Positions 1 to 4,993 of a stretch of 6,628 bases of DNA are shown piece by piece (position 1 is the stretch's first letter; each line of letters starts with the position of its first letter). The stretch is from JAFAVN01 sp036378375 (lineage in GTDB: Bacteria > Verrucomicrobiota > Verrucomicrobiia > Chthoniobacterales > JAFAMB01). A model generated the notes under the pieces. That model saw only the letters and a list, made by a program, of their open reading frames with translations. It did not search any database and was not told where the DNA came from. The DNA lies in the NCBI GenBank assembly GCA_036378375.1, contig DASUWQ010000536.1, forward strand, positions 1-6,628. Direction: 5' to 3'. The position numbers and the translations under genes were made by a program.

Positions 1-231
1 TTTCTGGCAGCATTGCTGCCCCAGTTTCTGGACCCCTCCCGTCCGATTGCGCTGCAGCTCGCTGTTTTGGGACCAATTTTCATGTTGTCCGACACGGTCA
101 TCTATTCGCTGTTGTCGATGCTGGCCGCACGCGCCCGGCCGTTGTTAACTAGTCCACGTGCGACGCGAATCGTGAGCAGGGTCAGCGGGGTGGCGATGCT
201 AGGTGCTGCCGCCCGAGTGGCGACTAAATAG
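1..231 (+). CDS. LysE/RhtB-type amino acid exporter, C-terminal fragment
   Basis: The frame is open from the first base and stops at TAG 229-231, so this is the last 76 residues of a gene that begins before the window. The opening FLAALLPQFLDP matches the conserved segment of the LysE/RhtB translocator family (usual length about 200-210 aa), which precedes the last membrane helices. Two hydrophobic segments follow: roughly residues 18-40 (LQLAVLGPIFMLSDTVIYSL) and the final stretch around SGVAMLGAAARVA. A basic loop (ARARPLLTSPRATR) lies between them, as is usual just before the last helix of this family. Known family role: proton-driven export of amino acids such as threonine, homoserine, lysine or other small metabolites across the inner membrane; the substrate cannot be told from this part. 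It converges on the dehydrogenase gene. An AGGAG-rich repeat begins at the base after the stop codon. Confidence 0.85.
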   Translation, partial: FLAALLPQFLDPSRPIALQLAVLGPIFMLSDTVIYSLLSMLAARARPLLTSPRATRIVSRVSGVAMLGAAARVATK

Positions 232-312
232 AAGGAGTCAGGAGCTAGAATCCAGGAGTCAGGAGGGGCTGAGTTCAAGCGTCGCGCAACGCCGGGTCCG
301 AAGAGTGCTTAC
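232..312 (+). repeat. AGGAG-family intergenic repeat, copy A (half element)
   Basis: The stretch begins directly after the exporter stop codon with AAGGAGTCAGGAGC, then GAATCCAGGAGTCAGGAGG. Positions 240-312 align without gaps to 2261-2333 in another intergenic region. By eye 25 of the first 26 bases match, and about 29 of 41 in the following core, with differences mostly transitions, so this is a true diverged copy and not just similar base composition. The 35 bases 232-266 also match the reverse complement of 2398-2432 with 3 mismatches. Unlike the other copies, no CTCCT-rich partner arm follows; the right half of the gap is occupied by a different repeat (321-434). No coding potential was seen. 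Confidence 0.8.
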
Positions 313-320
313 TAATCGCT

Positions 321-436
321 TATCTGCGTAAATCTGCGTCCATCTGCGGTTGCCAGTTTGTTCGTGCTGGGTCTTGGCAGAGGCAATTCCATCTGCGGTC
401 CTTTTGCGATTTTTGCACCTTTGCGCGGCTATTCTT
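321..436. repeat. TCTGCG / TTTGCG phased repeat, convergent gap
   Basis: Three consecutive 10-bp units of the form NATCTGCGNN lie at 321-330, 331-340 and 341-350. After a 40-bp interruption the pattern resumes with ATCTGCGGTC at 391 and degenerate TTTTGCG, TTTTGCA and TTTGCG units up to about 425. The block ends in CGCGGCTATTCTT (424-436), which overlaps the TAA (435-437) of the dehydrogenase gene and recurs exactly at 1712-1724. TCTGCGTAAATCTGCG-like strings are, from general knowledge, common intergenic filler in Acidobacteriota and Verrucomicrobiota genomes; the function is unknown. There is no hairpin plus T-run that would make a standard terminator between the two convergent genes. Confidence 0.7.
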
Positions 437-1475
437 AATCCGCCCCGCTCGGTTTGAGCACGACTTTCACCCCTTCCTTAGCCTTCACGACTTCGAGCGC
501 TTTATCCCAGTGCTCGATCGGGAAACGATGGGTGATCAACCCTTGGGCGTTCACCTTCTTTTCGGACAGCAATTTGAGTGCTCGAGTCCAGGCGGTAGTC
601 ACACTGGCGTTGGTGCCGGTAACCACTAGCTCTTTGTAACAGACGGCGTCCTGGTCGAGCAAAATGGGTTTGCCATAAAGCCCCATCTGACAAAACCGGC
701 CACCTCGGCGGGCCACATCTAACAAGGTTTTAGCGGCAGGGGCCGCGCCGGAACATTCGATGACCAAATCGGCGCCATCCGCTTTGAACACATCTGTCAC
801 CGCTTCGATTACGTTCTGTACTTCTTGCACATTGATGCTGTGGTCAGCTCCAAGTTGTCGAGCCAACTTAAGGCGCTCGGCATCTTGGTTGGTACCGATC
901 ATCGCGACGGTAGCACCCGCCACTTTTGCCAACTGTAACGCCAGCAAACCAATCGGCCCAGGACCGGTAATCGCAACATTGTCTCCTGCTTGTACCCCGG
1001 CGGTCTCTACAACCCCATGCACCGTACATGCCAAGGGTTCGGTCAAAGCTGCGGTTTCAAGATCCAGATCGTCGGGTACCCGATGCAGGTTCGCTGCCGG
1101 CGTCAATAAATAACGCGCAAAAGCTCCGTCTTGTTTCGAACCGATAGAACGGCGGCGCCGACACAGATTAGGTCTCCCCTGGCGGCAGGGCGCGCACTCG
1201 CCACAGGTATAGAAGTAGGTTTCAGTCGTGACTCGATCACCCACGGTCCAAGCGGTTACCTCTGGCCCTATCTCGGCGACGGTCCCTGCCGTTTCATGGC
1301 CGATGGTGACTGGAGGATATGTCTCAAATTCGTCGAGATAAATGTGCAGATCGGTGCCGCAAATCCCAGACGAATCAACCTCGATTACAACCTGCCCGGC
1401 ACCGGCCTTCGGCTCCGGCACATCGAGTACTTCAATGTTCCCGATTCCACGCGCAGTTTTACGTACCGCAAGCAT
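435..1475 (-). CDS. Zinc-dependent medium-chain alcohol/polyol dehydrogenase
   Basis: The product is a 346-aa cytosolic NAD(P)-dependent dehydrogenase of the medium-chain (MDR) superfamily, closest in style to sorbitol/L-iditol and threonine dehydrogenases. The catalytic zinc site is visible as C39 (GICGTDLH), the GHE motif H60-E61, and E146 in TEPLAC, the fourth ligand position of sorbitol-type enzymes. Structural zinc cysteines are C91, C94, C97 and C105 (CGECAPC...NLC). The nucleotide-binding Rossmann motif is GPGPIG at 171-176. The position that is usually Asp in strictly NAD-dependent sorbitol dehydrogenases appears to be Asn196 (IGTNQDAERL), so the cofactor preference is open. Start choice: ATG at 1475 gives MLAVRKTARG, which matches the family N-terminus; an upstream in-frame ATG at 1538 would add 21 residues encoded by the AGGAG repeat. 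No Shine-Dalgarno motif precedes it. The substrate is unknown: a sugar alcohol, a secondary alcohol or a threonine-like compound. Confidence 0.93.
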   Translation of the reverse strand: MLAVRKTARGIGNIEVLDVPEPKAGAGQVVIEVDSSGICGTDLHIYLDEFETYPPVTIGHETAGTVAEIGPEVTAWTVGDRVTTETYFYTCGECAPCRQGRPNLCRRRRSIGSKQDGAFARYLLTPAANLHRVPDDLDLETAALTEPLACTVHGVVETAGVQAGDNVAITGPGPIGLLALQLAKVAGATVAMIGTNQDAERLKLARQLGADHSINVQEVQNVIEAVTDVFKADGADLVIECSGAAPAAKTLLDVARRGGRFCQMGLYGKPILLDQDAVCYKELVVTGTNASVTTAWTRALKLLSEKKVNAQGLITHRFPIEHWDKALEVVKAKEGVKVVLKPSGAD

Positions 1476-1478
1476 AGA

Positions 1479-1496
1479 AGAACAAATAGCCGCAAA
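1479..1496 (-). repeat. GCGGCTATT short repeat, upstream of dehydrogenase start
   Basis: On the - strand this reads TTTTGCGGCTATTTGTTC and ends just before the dehydrogenase start codon. It is a variant of the CGCGGCTATTCTT motif found at 424-436 and 1712-1724, here in the opposite orientation. It joins directly to the AGGAG/CTCCT array at 1501 and onward. Because it fills the place where a ribosome binding site would be, the gene has no visible one. Confidence 0.5.
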
Positions 1497-1500
1497 ACAG

Positions 1501-1706
1501 AAGGAGTTCGAGGAGTTCAAGGAGTTGCAGGAGTTCAAGAATAGGAGCCGGGAGTCAGGAGGCAGAATCCAGGGGGCGCGCAGCGAGAAATATGCCGAGT
1601 CGTTTTTTGAAAAGATTCTTCCTGGTGCCGGCAGTCCGGCACGGCCGGGTCCTCCTGACTCCTTGGTTCTGGCTCCTGGCTCCTTTCCTTGAACTCCCCG
1701 AACTCG
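1501..1706. repeat. AGGAG-family long inverted repeat, element B
   Basis: The left arm (1501-1575) is an array of 9-bp AGGAGTTCA-like units followed by AGGAGCCGGGAGTCAGGAGG and CAGAATCCAGG. The right arm (1652-1706) is its inverted counterpart, with CTCCTGACTCCTTGG, GGCTCCTGGCTCC and CCTTGAACTCCCCGAACTCG. The reverse complement of the right arm matches the left well around GGAGTTCAAG..AGGAGCC..GAG. The central part (1576-1651) carries its own perfect hairpin (1625-1642). The whole could fold into one long hairpin in DNA or RNA. The element fills the gap between the acetyltransferase stop and the dehydrogenase start. It is not a CRISPR array (units too short, no spacers), and no transposase is present. 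Confidence 0.75.
1625..1642. other. Perfect 7-bp hairpin at the tip of element B
   Basis: GTGCCGG (1625-1631), a CAGT loop, then CCGGCAC (1636-1642). Read on the - strand (the transcribed direction for the acetyltransferase) it is not followed by a T-run, so it is not a standard intrinsic terminator. It sits near the middle of the larger inverted repeat and would cap that structure. Confidence 0.6.
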
Positions 1707-1711
1707 TATTT

Positions 1712-1724
1712 CGCGGCTATTCTT
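1712..1724. repeat. CGCGGCTATTCTT repeat overlapping acetyltransferase stop
   Basis: These 13 bases are identical to 424-436. On the - strand the motif reads AAGAATAGCCGCG, and the TAG inside it (1717-1719) is the stop codon of the acetyltransferase. In the other copy the dehydrogenase TAA overlaps the same edge. The repeat has therefore come to lie at, or to supply, the gene end in both places. Confidence 0.6.
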
Positions 1725-2229
1725 TCCGGCCCAAAAACTTCACCATCAGGACCTCATCGAAATACGCGCCTTTGTATTTCAACGATTTTTCTTCGAGGCC
1801 GTACTGAACGAAACCCATTCGTTCGTAAAACCGCCTAGCGCGCCGATTGCTAGCCGTAACGGTCAACTGCACTTGTTCCACCTCTTTGCCGGCATGTTCC
1901 AGGAGCGTCTCAACCAGCAAGGTTGCAAGTCGGGAACCCCGCCCTTCCGGCGTGACGTACATCCCCCAGAGGACTCCTTTATGCCTCGATTTTGTATCCT
2001 CAAAAGAGTAAAACCCCGCTACCCCAACCAAACGATCTCCGGCAAACCCGCCGAATACCGCGCTTCGAGTCAATCGGTCGAGGAAAAACTGTCCCGGTTC
2101 GCGTGACTCCTTCTCGAAGGTTGACCCGAAAGCCTCCGGGTCGTTCCGGAGTCCTTCCAATCGAATCGAGCGAAAAGCATTGGCATCAGCGGACCCAAGC
2201 CGGCGGACGGTAAAGCAGGAGCCGTTCAT
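1717..2229 (-). CDS. GNAT family N-acetyltransferase
   Basis: The product is 170 aa, a typical length for a single-domain GCN5-related acetyltransferase that moves an acetyl group from acetyl-CoA to an amine. The layout is standard: N-terminal VRRLGSADANAFRSIRLEGL (residues 8-27), a central beta strand LWGMYVTPEGRG (88-98), the acetyl-CoA pyrophosphate loop and helix RGSRLATLLVETLLEHA (97-113), and motif B, N128..A131...Y135...G139-F140 (ASNRRARRFYERMGF). The Q/R-x-x-G-x-G/A loop reads R97-G-S-R100-L-A102, so the usual glycine is Arg. The codon is CGA, one base from GGA. The rest of the fold looks intact, so I call it a gene with an unusual cofactor loop and not a pseudogene. The substrate cannot be told from sequence. 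ATG at 2229 is the only sensible start, without a Shine-Dalgarno motif. The stop codon lies in a short repeat. Confidence 0.9.
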   Translation of the reverse strand: MNGSCFTVRRLGSADANAFRSIRLEGLRNDPEAFGSTFEKESREPGQFFLDRLTRSAVFGGFAGDRLVGVAGFYSFEDTKSRHKGVLWGMYVTPEGRGSRLATLLVETLLEHAGKEVEQVQLTVTASNRRARRFYERMGFVQYGLEEKSLKYKGAYFDEVLMVKFLGRKE

Positions 2230-2260
2230 GCACTGCCGAAGGAATAGCTACAAAATGAGT

Positions 2261-2432
2261 AGGAGCCAGAATCCAGGAGTCAGGAGATCCTGGGTCCAAG
2301 CTTGGCGAAACATCTGATTCGAAGAGTACTCAGTGCGCTGCTTATCAGTAATTTCTGGAAGAAGCAGACTGATATCTGGCGCATTGCTGATCGCACGCCT
2401 CCTGGCTCCTGGATTCCGGCTCCTGACTCCTT
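2261..2432. repeat. AGGAG-family long inverted repeat, element C
   Basis: The left arm AGGAGCCAGAATCCAGGAGT..CAGGAG (2261-2286) and right arm CTCCTGGCTCCTGGATTCCG..GCTCCT (2399-2424) are reverse complements with only 2 mismatches in 26 bp, separated by 112 bp. The right arm continues with GACTCCTT to 2432, overlapping the TAA of the DUF4412-like gene. The first 73 bp are a diverged copy of 240-312. The core also contains the perfect palindrome CCAAGCTTGG (2296-2305). No open reading frame of note lies in the core and no target-site duplication is evident, so a miniature mobile element is possible but not shown. Confidence 0.8.
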
Positions 2433-3223
2433 TACTTGTCTCCGTCTGATTTTTGTGCGGAGGGACTCTGCTCGGGGGATGCACTCGCTTCAGGAGATGC
2501 GCTTACCGCAGGACTTGGACTCTGACCTCCGGATTTCTGTTCCTCCGACTTCTGTTCCTCGGACTTTTGTGCCTGCGGTTTCATCTGGAATGGTCTACCC
2601 GCCTCTAGCTTTTTATAGTCAGCGGGCAATTCGAATACCGATGCGTCCGGCGGTCCAACCTTAACGTTCTTCCATTCTGCCGTAGTGACTTCGTTCTCAG
2701 ACTTAAGCAGCATGTGAGACTTCTGGCCGACCCAGATGAAACCGGTGATCGCTCGCGTGGCCGGCATCGTTGGCTTGTTTTGACCGGACGCCATTTTCTT
2801 TGCGTCCGAAGCGTAACTGTACTTATCGCAGGTCTCACCGTTAACGTCCTCGGTACCAACCTTTTCGTGCACAAGCCCCATCTTTTTCGCCCAATCACTC
2901 GGAGACTCCAGCATCCTCGGGTCCAAAGCTGCTTCCATGTAGGTCTTATTACTGGGAGTTAAAACGTACCTCTTACTAAGATCGCCACGAAGAATGATGA
3001 TATTCCCGGCAGCGCTGCCCTGATCGGTCCGCCGCTTATTCCCGTCGACATAGATCTTCATGTTCATTGGAGTTTGCGGCCCTACCTTACGGGTAACAAC
3101 CAAATCAGCACTGTATTGGGTTGGCGCATTGGCCAGCGGATCGGTGGTCTCCTCGGCCGGCGCAGGAAACGCGGGGAGGAGGGAAACCAAGGCAAACAAG
3201 CCCGCGGACATTAGTCTCTTCAT
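2432..3223 (-). CDS. Exported DUF4412-like protein with low-complexity C-terminal tail
   Basis: The product is 263 aa with a clear signal peptide: MKR, a hydrophobic core (LMSAGLFALVSLLPAFP), and an A-P-A cleavage site at residues 21-23 before EETTD. The mature part has the pattern seen in DUF4412 and LolA-like periplasmic proteins: an early strand YSADLVVTRK, then MKIYVDGNKRRTD (55-67), a central IIILRGDLSKRYVLTPSNKTYME (75-97), VNGETCDKYSY (127-137) with the only cysteine, and FIWVGQKSHMLLKSE (162-176). Such proteins bind or handle hydrophobic ligands or act in envelope maintenance, but the role of this one is unknown. From about residue 214 the chain becomes a disordered Q/K/S/E then S/P/A-rich tail, including a tandem QKSEE repeat. 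No cysteine lipobox is present. The family assignment rests on pattern memory, so it is moderate. It has no Shine-Dalgarno motif before the ATG. Confidence 0.8.
   Translation of the reverse strand: MKRLMSAGLFALVSLLPAFPAPAEETTDPLANAPTQYSADLVVTRKVGPQTPMNMKIYVDGNKRRTDQGSAAGNIIILRGDLSKRYVLTPSNKTYMEAALDPRMLESPSDWAKKMGLVHEKVGTEDVNGETCDKYSYASDAKKMASGQNKPTMPATRAITGFIWVGQKSHMLLKSENEVTTAEWKNVKVGPPDASVFELPADYKKLEAGRPFQMKPQAQKSEEQKSEEQKSGGQSPSPAVSASPEASASPEQSPSAQKSDGDK
2535..2579 (-). repeat. 15-bp in-frame tandem repeat (QKSEE units)
   Basis: Three 15-bp units, 2535-2549, 2550-2564 and 2565-2579. The first two differ at one base; the third is more diverged. On the coding strand they give QKSEE, QKSEE and QKSGG in the disordered tail of the DUF4412-like protein, followed by a second degenerate S-P-E-A-S-A-S-P pattern. 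This is typical of slippage-prone low-complexity coding sequence; unit number may differ between strains. Confidence 0.7.
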
Positions 3224-3270
3224 GATTCGGTCTTACTATGATCCAGCGTCTTCGGCTAGAAGCAAAAATA

Positions 3271-3418
3271 AGGAGTCCAGGAGTTACAGGAGTTCAGAAG
3301 TTCAGGAGAACCAGCAACGAAAGCCGTCAGCCAGTTGTCCGTTTGACCAGGAAGGAACCGCTTTTTCTTGCAAGTTGGTGGTCCGCTCCACAGTGAACTC
3401 CTGAACTCCTGAACTCCT
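3271..3418. repeat. AGGAG-family long inverted repeat, element D
   Basis: The left arm (3271-3308) has AGGAGTCC, AGGAGTTAC, AGGAGTTC, AGAAGTTC and AGGAG units. The right arm (3395-3418) is three exact GAACTCCT units in tandem (8-bp period), inverted relative to the left. The arms flank a core of about 86 bp. The right arm ends 8 bp before the last base of the comM stop codon (TGA, complement of 3427-3429). The arrangement matches elements B and C in size, position and orientation, but the core shows no clear similarity to theirs. Nothing coding was seen in the rest of this 203-bp gap. Confidence 0.75.
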
Positions 3419-3426
3419 TTCCCCGC

Positions 3427-4953
3427 TCACCATAGACCACGATCCAAGGTCCTATATTGGACGGCTTCACCGAGATGCTCGGCGGTGATCTGATCAGCGC
3501 CTGCCAAGTCTGCAATCGTGCGTGCGACTTTCAGAATCCGATCATAAGCTCGCGCACTCAAGTTGAGGTTGGTGACCGCTTTGCGGATCAATTCGATCCC
3601 CTCCGATTCCAGGCGGCAATGCTTCTTCAGTAATCGAGTAGTCATTTGACCGTTGTTACGGATCAACCCTTCTCGAGCGAATCGTTTTTGCTGCACCATG
3701 CGTGCTCTTCTGACCCGATCTCGGATTGCCGCCGAATCTTCTCCTTCCGCGGTTGAAGTGAGCTCGTTCATCTCTATGGCAGGCACCTCAATGTGGATAT
3801 CGATCCGATCTAGCAACGGACCGGATAACCTGCTTCGGTAGCGTTGAACCTGGCTGGGTGAACACCGGCATTCTCGACGCGGGTTTCCGTAGTGACCGCA
3901 GGGACACGGGTTCATGGCGGCGACCAACATGAAACTGGCTGGAAACGTCATGGAACCGGCGGCCCGAGAAATCGTTACTTTCCCATCCTCCAAAGGTTGG
4001 CGTAGTACTTCCAACGTCGATCGGTGAAACTCGGGCAATTCGTCCAGGAAGAGCACACCGTTGTGAGCCAAGCTGACCTCACCCGGCGTCGGTTGAGCTG
4101 ATCCTCCCAGTAAACCGGCATCTGAGACCGTATGATGCGGGCTTCGGAACGGCCGTTCGGTCACGAATTGGCGAGAACCATTTAATATTCCGCAGATGCT
4201 ATGGATTTTCGTCGTCTCGATTGCTTCCGCCATCGTGATCGGAGGTAGAATGGTGGGCAATCGTTTTGCGATCATTGATTTGCCAGATCCGGGTGGACCG
4301 ATCATCAAAAGATTATGGTTTCCTGCGGCCGCCACTTCGACCGCGCGTTTGACATGTTGCTGGCCGTGGACCTCTGCAAAATCATCGTCGATCTTACCGG
4401 GAACAAAATTAGGTTGGCCGGCAACTGGCTGCAGCGCGGCTTCGCCACGCAAGAAATTGACGACTTCGCTAAGGCTGTTAGCGCCGTAAGCGGCTAAACC
4501 CTGTACTGGAGCCGCTTCCTCGGCGTTTAGTTTCGGGACAATGAGAATCTGGCGACCGCGTCTTTTCGCTTCAAGAGCAATAGCCAACACTCCTCGGACT
4601 GGCCGGAGCTCACCGGAAAGCGCGAGTTCGCCAGCCAAACAATACGGATCCAAGTCCGGTATCCTGTTATCGTCAATTAGCTTGAGCAGGCCCAACGCAA
4701 TCGGCAGATCGAAACTCGGACCTTCTTTGCGAACCGTCGCTGGAGCGAGGTTGACGGTGATTTTACCGCGCGGCCAACGCAGAGCCGTGTTGGTAATGGC
4801 TGAACGCACCCGGTCCTTGCTTTCACGAACCGCGGTATCGGGTAACCCAACTACCGTAACTTTGCCTTCTTCTCCCCAGCCGGCATGCACTTCGACCTCG
4901 ATTTCAAAGGCATCGACTCCGACGACCGCAGCAGAATAGACCTTTGATGCCAT
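3427..4953 (-). CDS. comM: ComM/YifB family AAA+ ATPase (Mg-chelatase-like)
   Basis: The product is 508 aa, the full family length. The N-terminal ribosomal-S5/Lon-like domain covers about residues 1-170 (VVGLPDTAVRESKDRVRSA and NLAPATVRKEGPSFDLPIAL are diagnostic). A linker with EVHGQQHVKRAVEVAAAG (194-211) leads into the AAA+ Mg-chelatase domain: Walker A GPPGSGKS at 219-226, Walker B GVLFLDE at 299-305, MNPCPCGHYG with C350, C352, C362 and C364 as a likely zinc site, and the arginine-containing LLDRIDIHIEV (380-390). The C-terminal lid (about 410-505) has the sensor-2-like NLSARAYDRILKVARTIADL. Family knowledge: ComM is a hexameric branch-migration helicase that extends recombination during natural transformation; many non-competent bacteria also carry it. 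ATG at 4953 gives the expected MASKVYSAAVVGVDA. There is no Shine-Dalgarno motif; a palindrome lies directly upstream. No competence genes are nearby. Confidence 0.96.
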   Translation of the reverse strand: MASKVYSAAVVGVDAFEIEVEVHAGWGEEGKVTVVGLPDTAVRESKDRVRSAITNTALRWPRGKITVNLAPATVRKEGPSFDLPIALGLLKLIDDNRIPDLDPYCLAGELALSGELRPVRGVLAIALEAKRRGRQILIVPKLNAEEAAPVQGLAAYGANSLSEVVNFLRGEAALQPVAGQPNFVPGKIDDDFAEVHGQQHVKRAVEVAAAGNHNLLMIGPPGSGKSMIAKRLPTILPPITMAEAIETTKIHSICGILNGSRQFVTERPFRSPHHTVSDAGLLGGSAQPTPGEVSLAHNGVLFLDELPEFHRSTLEVLRQPLEDGKVTISRAAGSMTFPASFMLVAAMNPCPCGHYGNPRRECRCSPSQVQRYRSRLSGPLLDRIDIHIEVPAIEMNELTSTAEGEDSAAIRDRVRRARMVQQKRFAREGLIRNNGQMTTRLLKKHCRLESEGIELIRKAVTNLNLSARAYDRILKVARTIADLAGADQITAEHLGEAVQYRTLDRGLW

Positions 4954-4993
4954 AACAGTATTCGATACTGTTGTATTATCGAAACATTGGCAA
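4954..4993 (-). promoter_or_regulatory. Candidate promoter/operator of comM with 8-3-8 palindrome
   Basis: AACAGTAT (4954-4961), TCG, ATACTGTT (4965-4972): a perfect 8-bp inverted repeat touching the comM start codon. Upstream on the - strand are a TTGCCA (complement of 4988-4993), which resembles a -35 box, and a GATAAT (complement of 4975-4980). With a 17-bp spacer the -10 would be CAGTAT, inside the palindrome. A dimeric repressor bound here would block transcription or initiation. The half-sites are in ACAG..CTGT order, the reverse of the E. coli LexA box, so I do not call it a LexA site. The palindrome is seen directly; promoter elements are weak guesses. Confidence 0.5.

Noticed and set aside
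1476..1538. Longer dehydrogenase start at an in-frame ATG (1538)
   Set aside because: The extra 21 residues (rich in N and S) are a translation of the AGGAG/CTCCT repeat; family alignment begins at MLAVRKTARG, so 1475 is the better start.
1131..1544. Open frame on the + strand opposite the dehydrogenase N-terminus
   Set aside because: It is antisense to a well-supported gene, has no recognisable domain, and its end is made of repeat sequence.
1501..1575. CRISPR array
   Set aside because: Units are 8-9 bp and directly adjoining, without unique spacers and with no cas genes.
2302..2664. Open frame on the + strand through element C and the DUF4412 tail
   Set aside because: It runs across a repeat core and then antisense to coding sequence; composition is not protein-like and no family is recognised.
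4541..4939. 132-codon open frame on the + strand opposite comM
   Set aside because: Antisense shadow of the conserved ComM N-terminal domain, with a Ser/Thr/Arg/Pro-rich translation and no motif.
3427..4953. Magnesium chelatase subunit or Lon protease
   Set aside because: The Lon-like N-terminal fold and Mg-chelatase-type AAA+ domain occur together in ComM/YifB; no protease domain, and no chlorophyll pathway genes nearby.
4954..4972. LexA (SOS) box
   Set aside because: The E. coli-type box is CTGT-N8-ACAG; here the half-sites are in the opposite order, and it does not match GAAC-N4-GTTC either.
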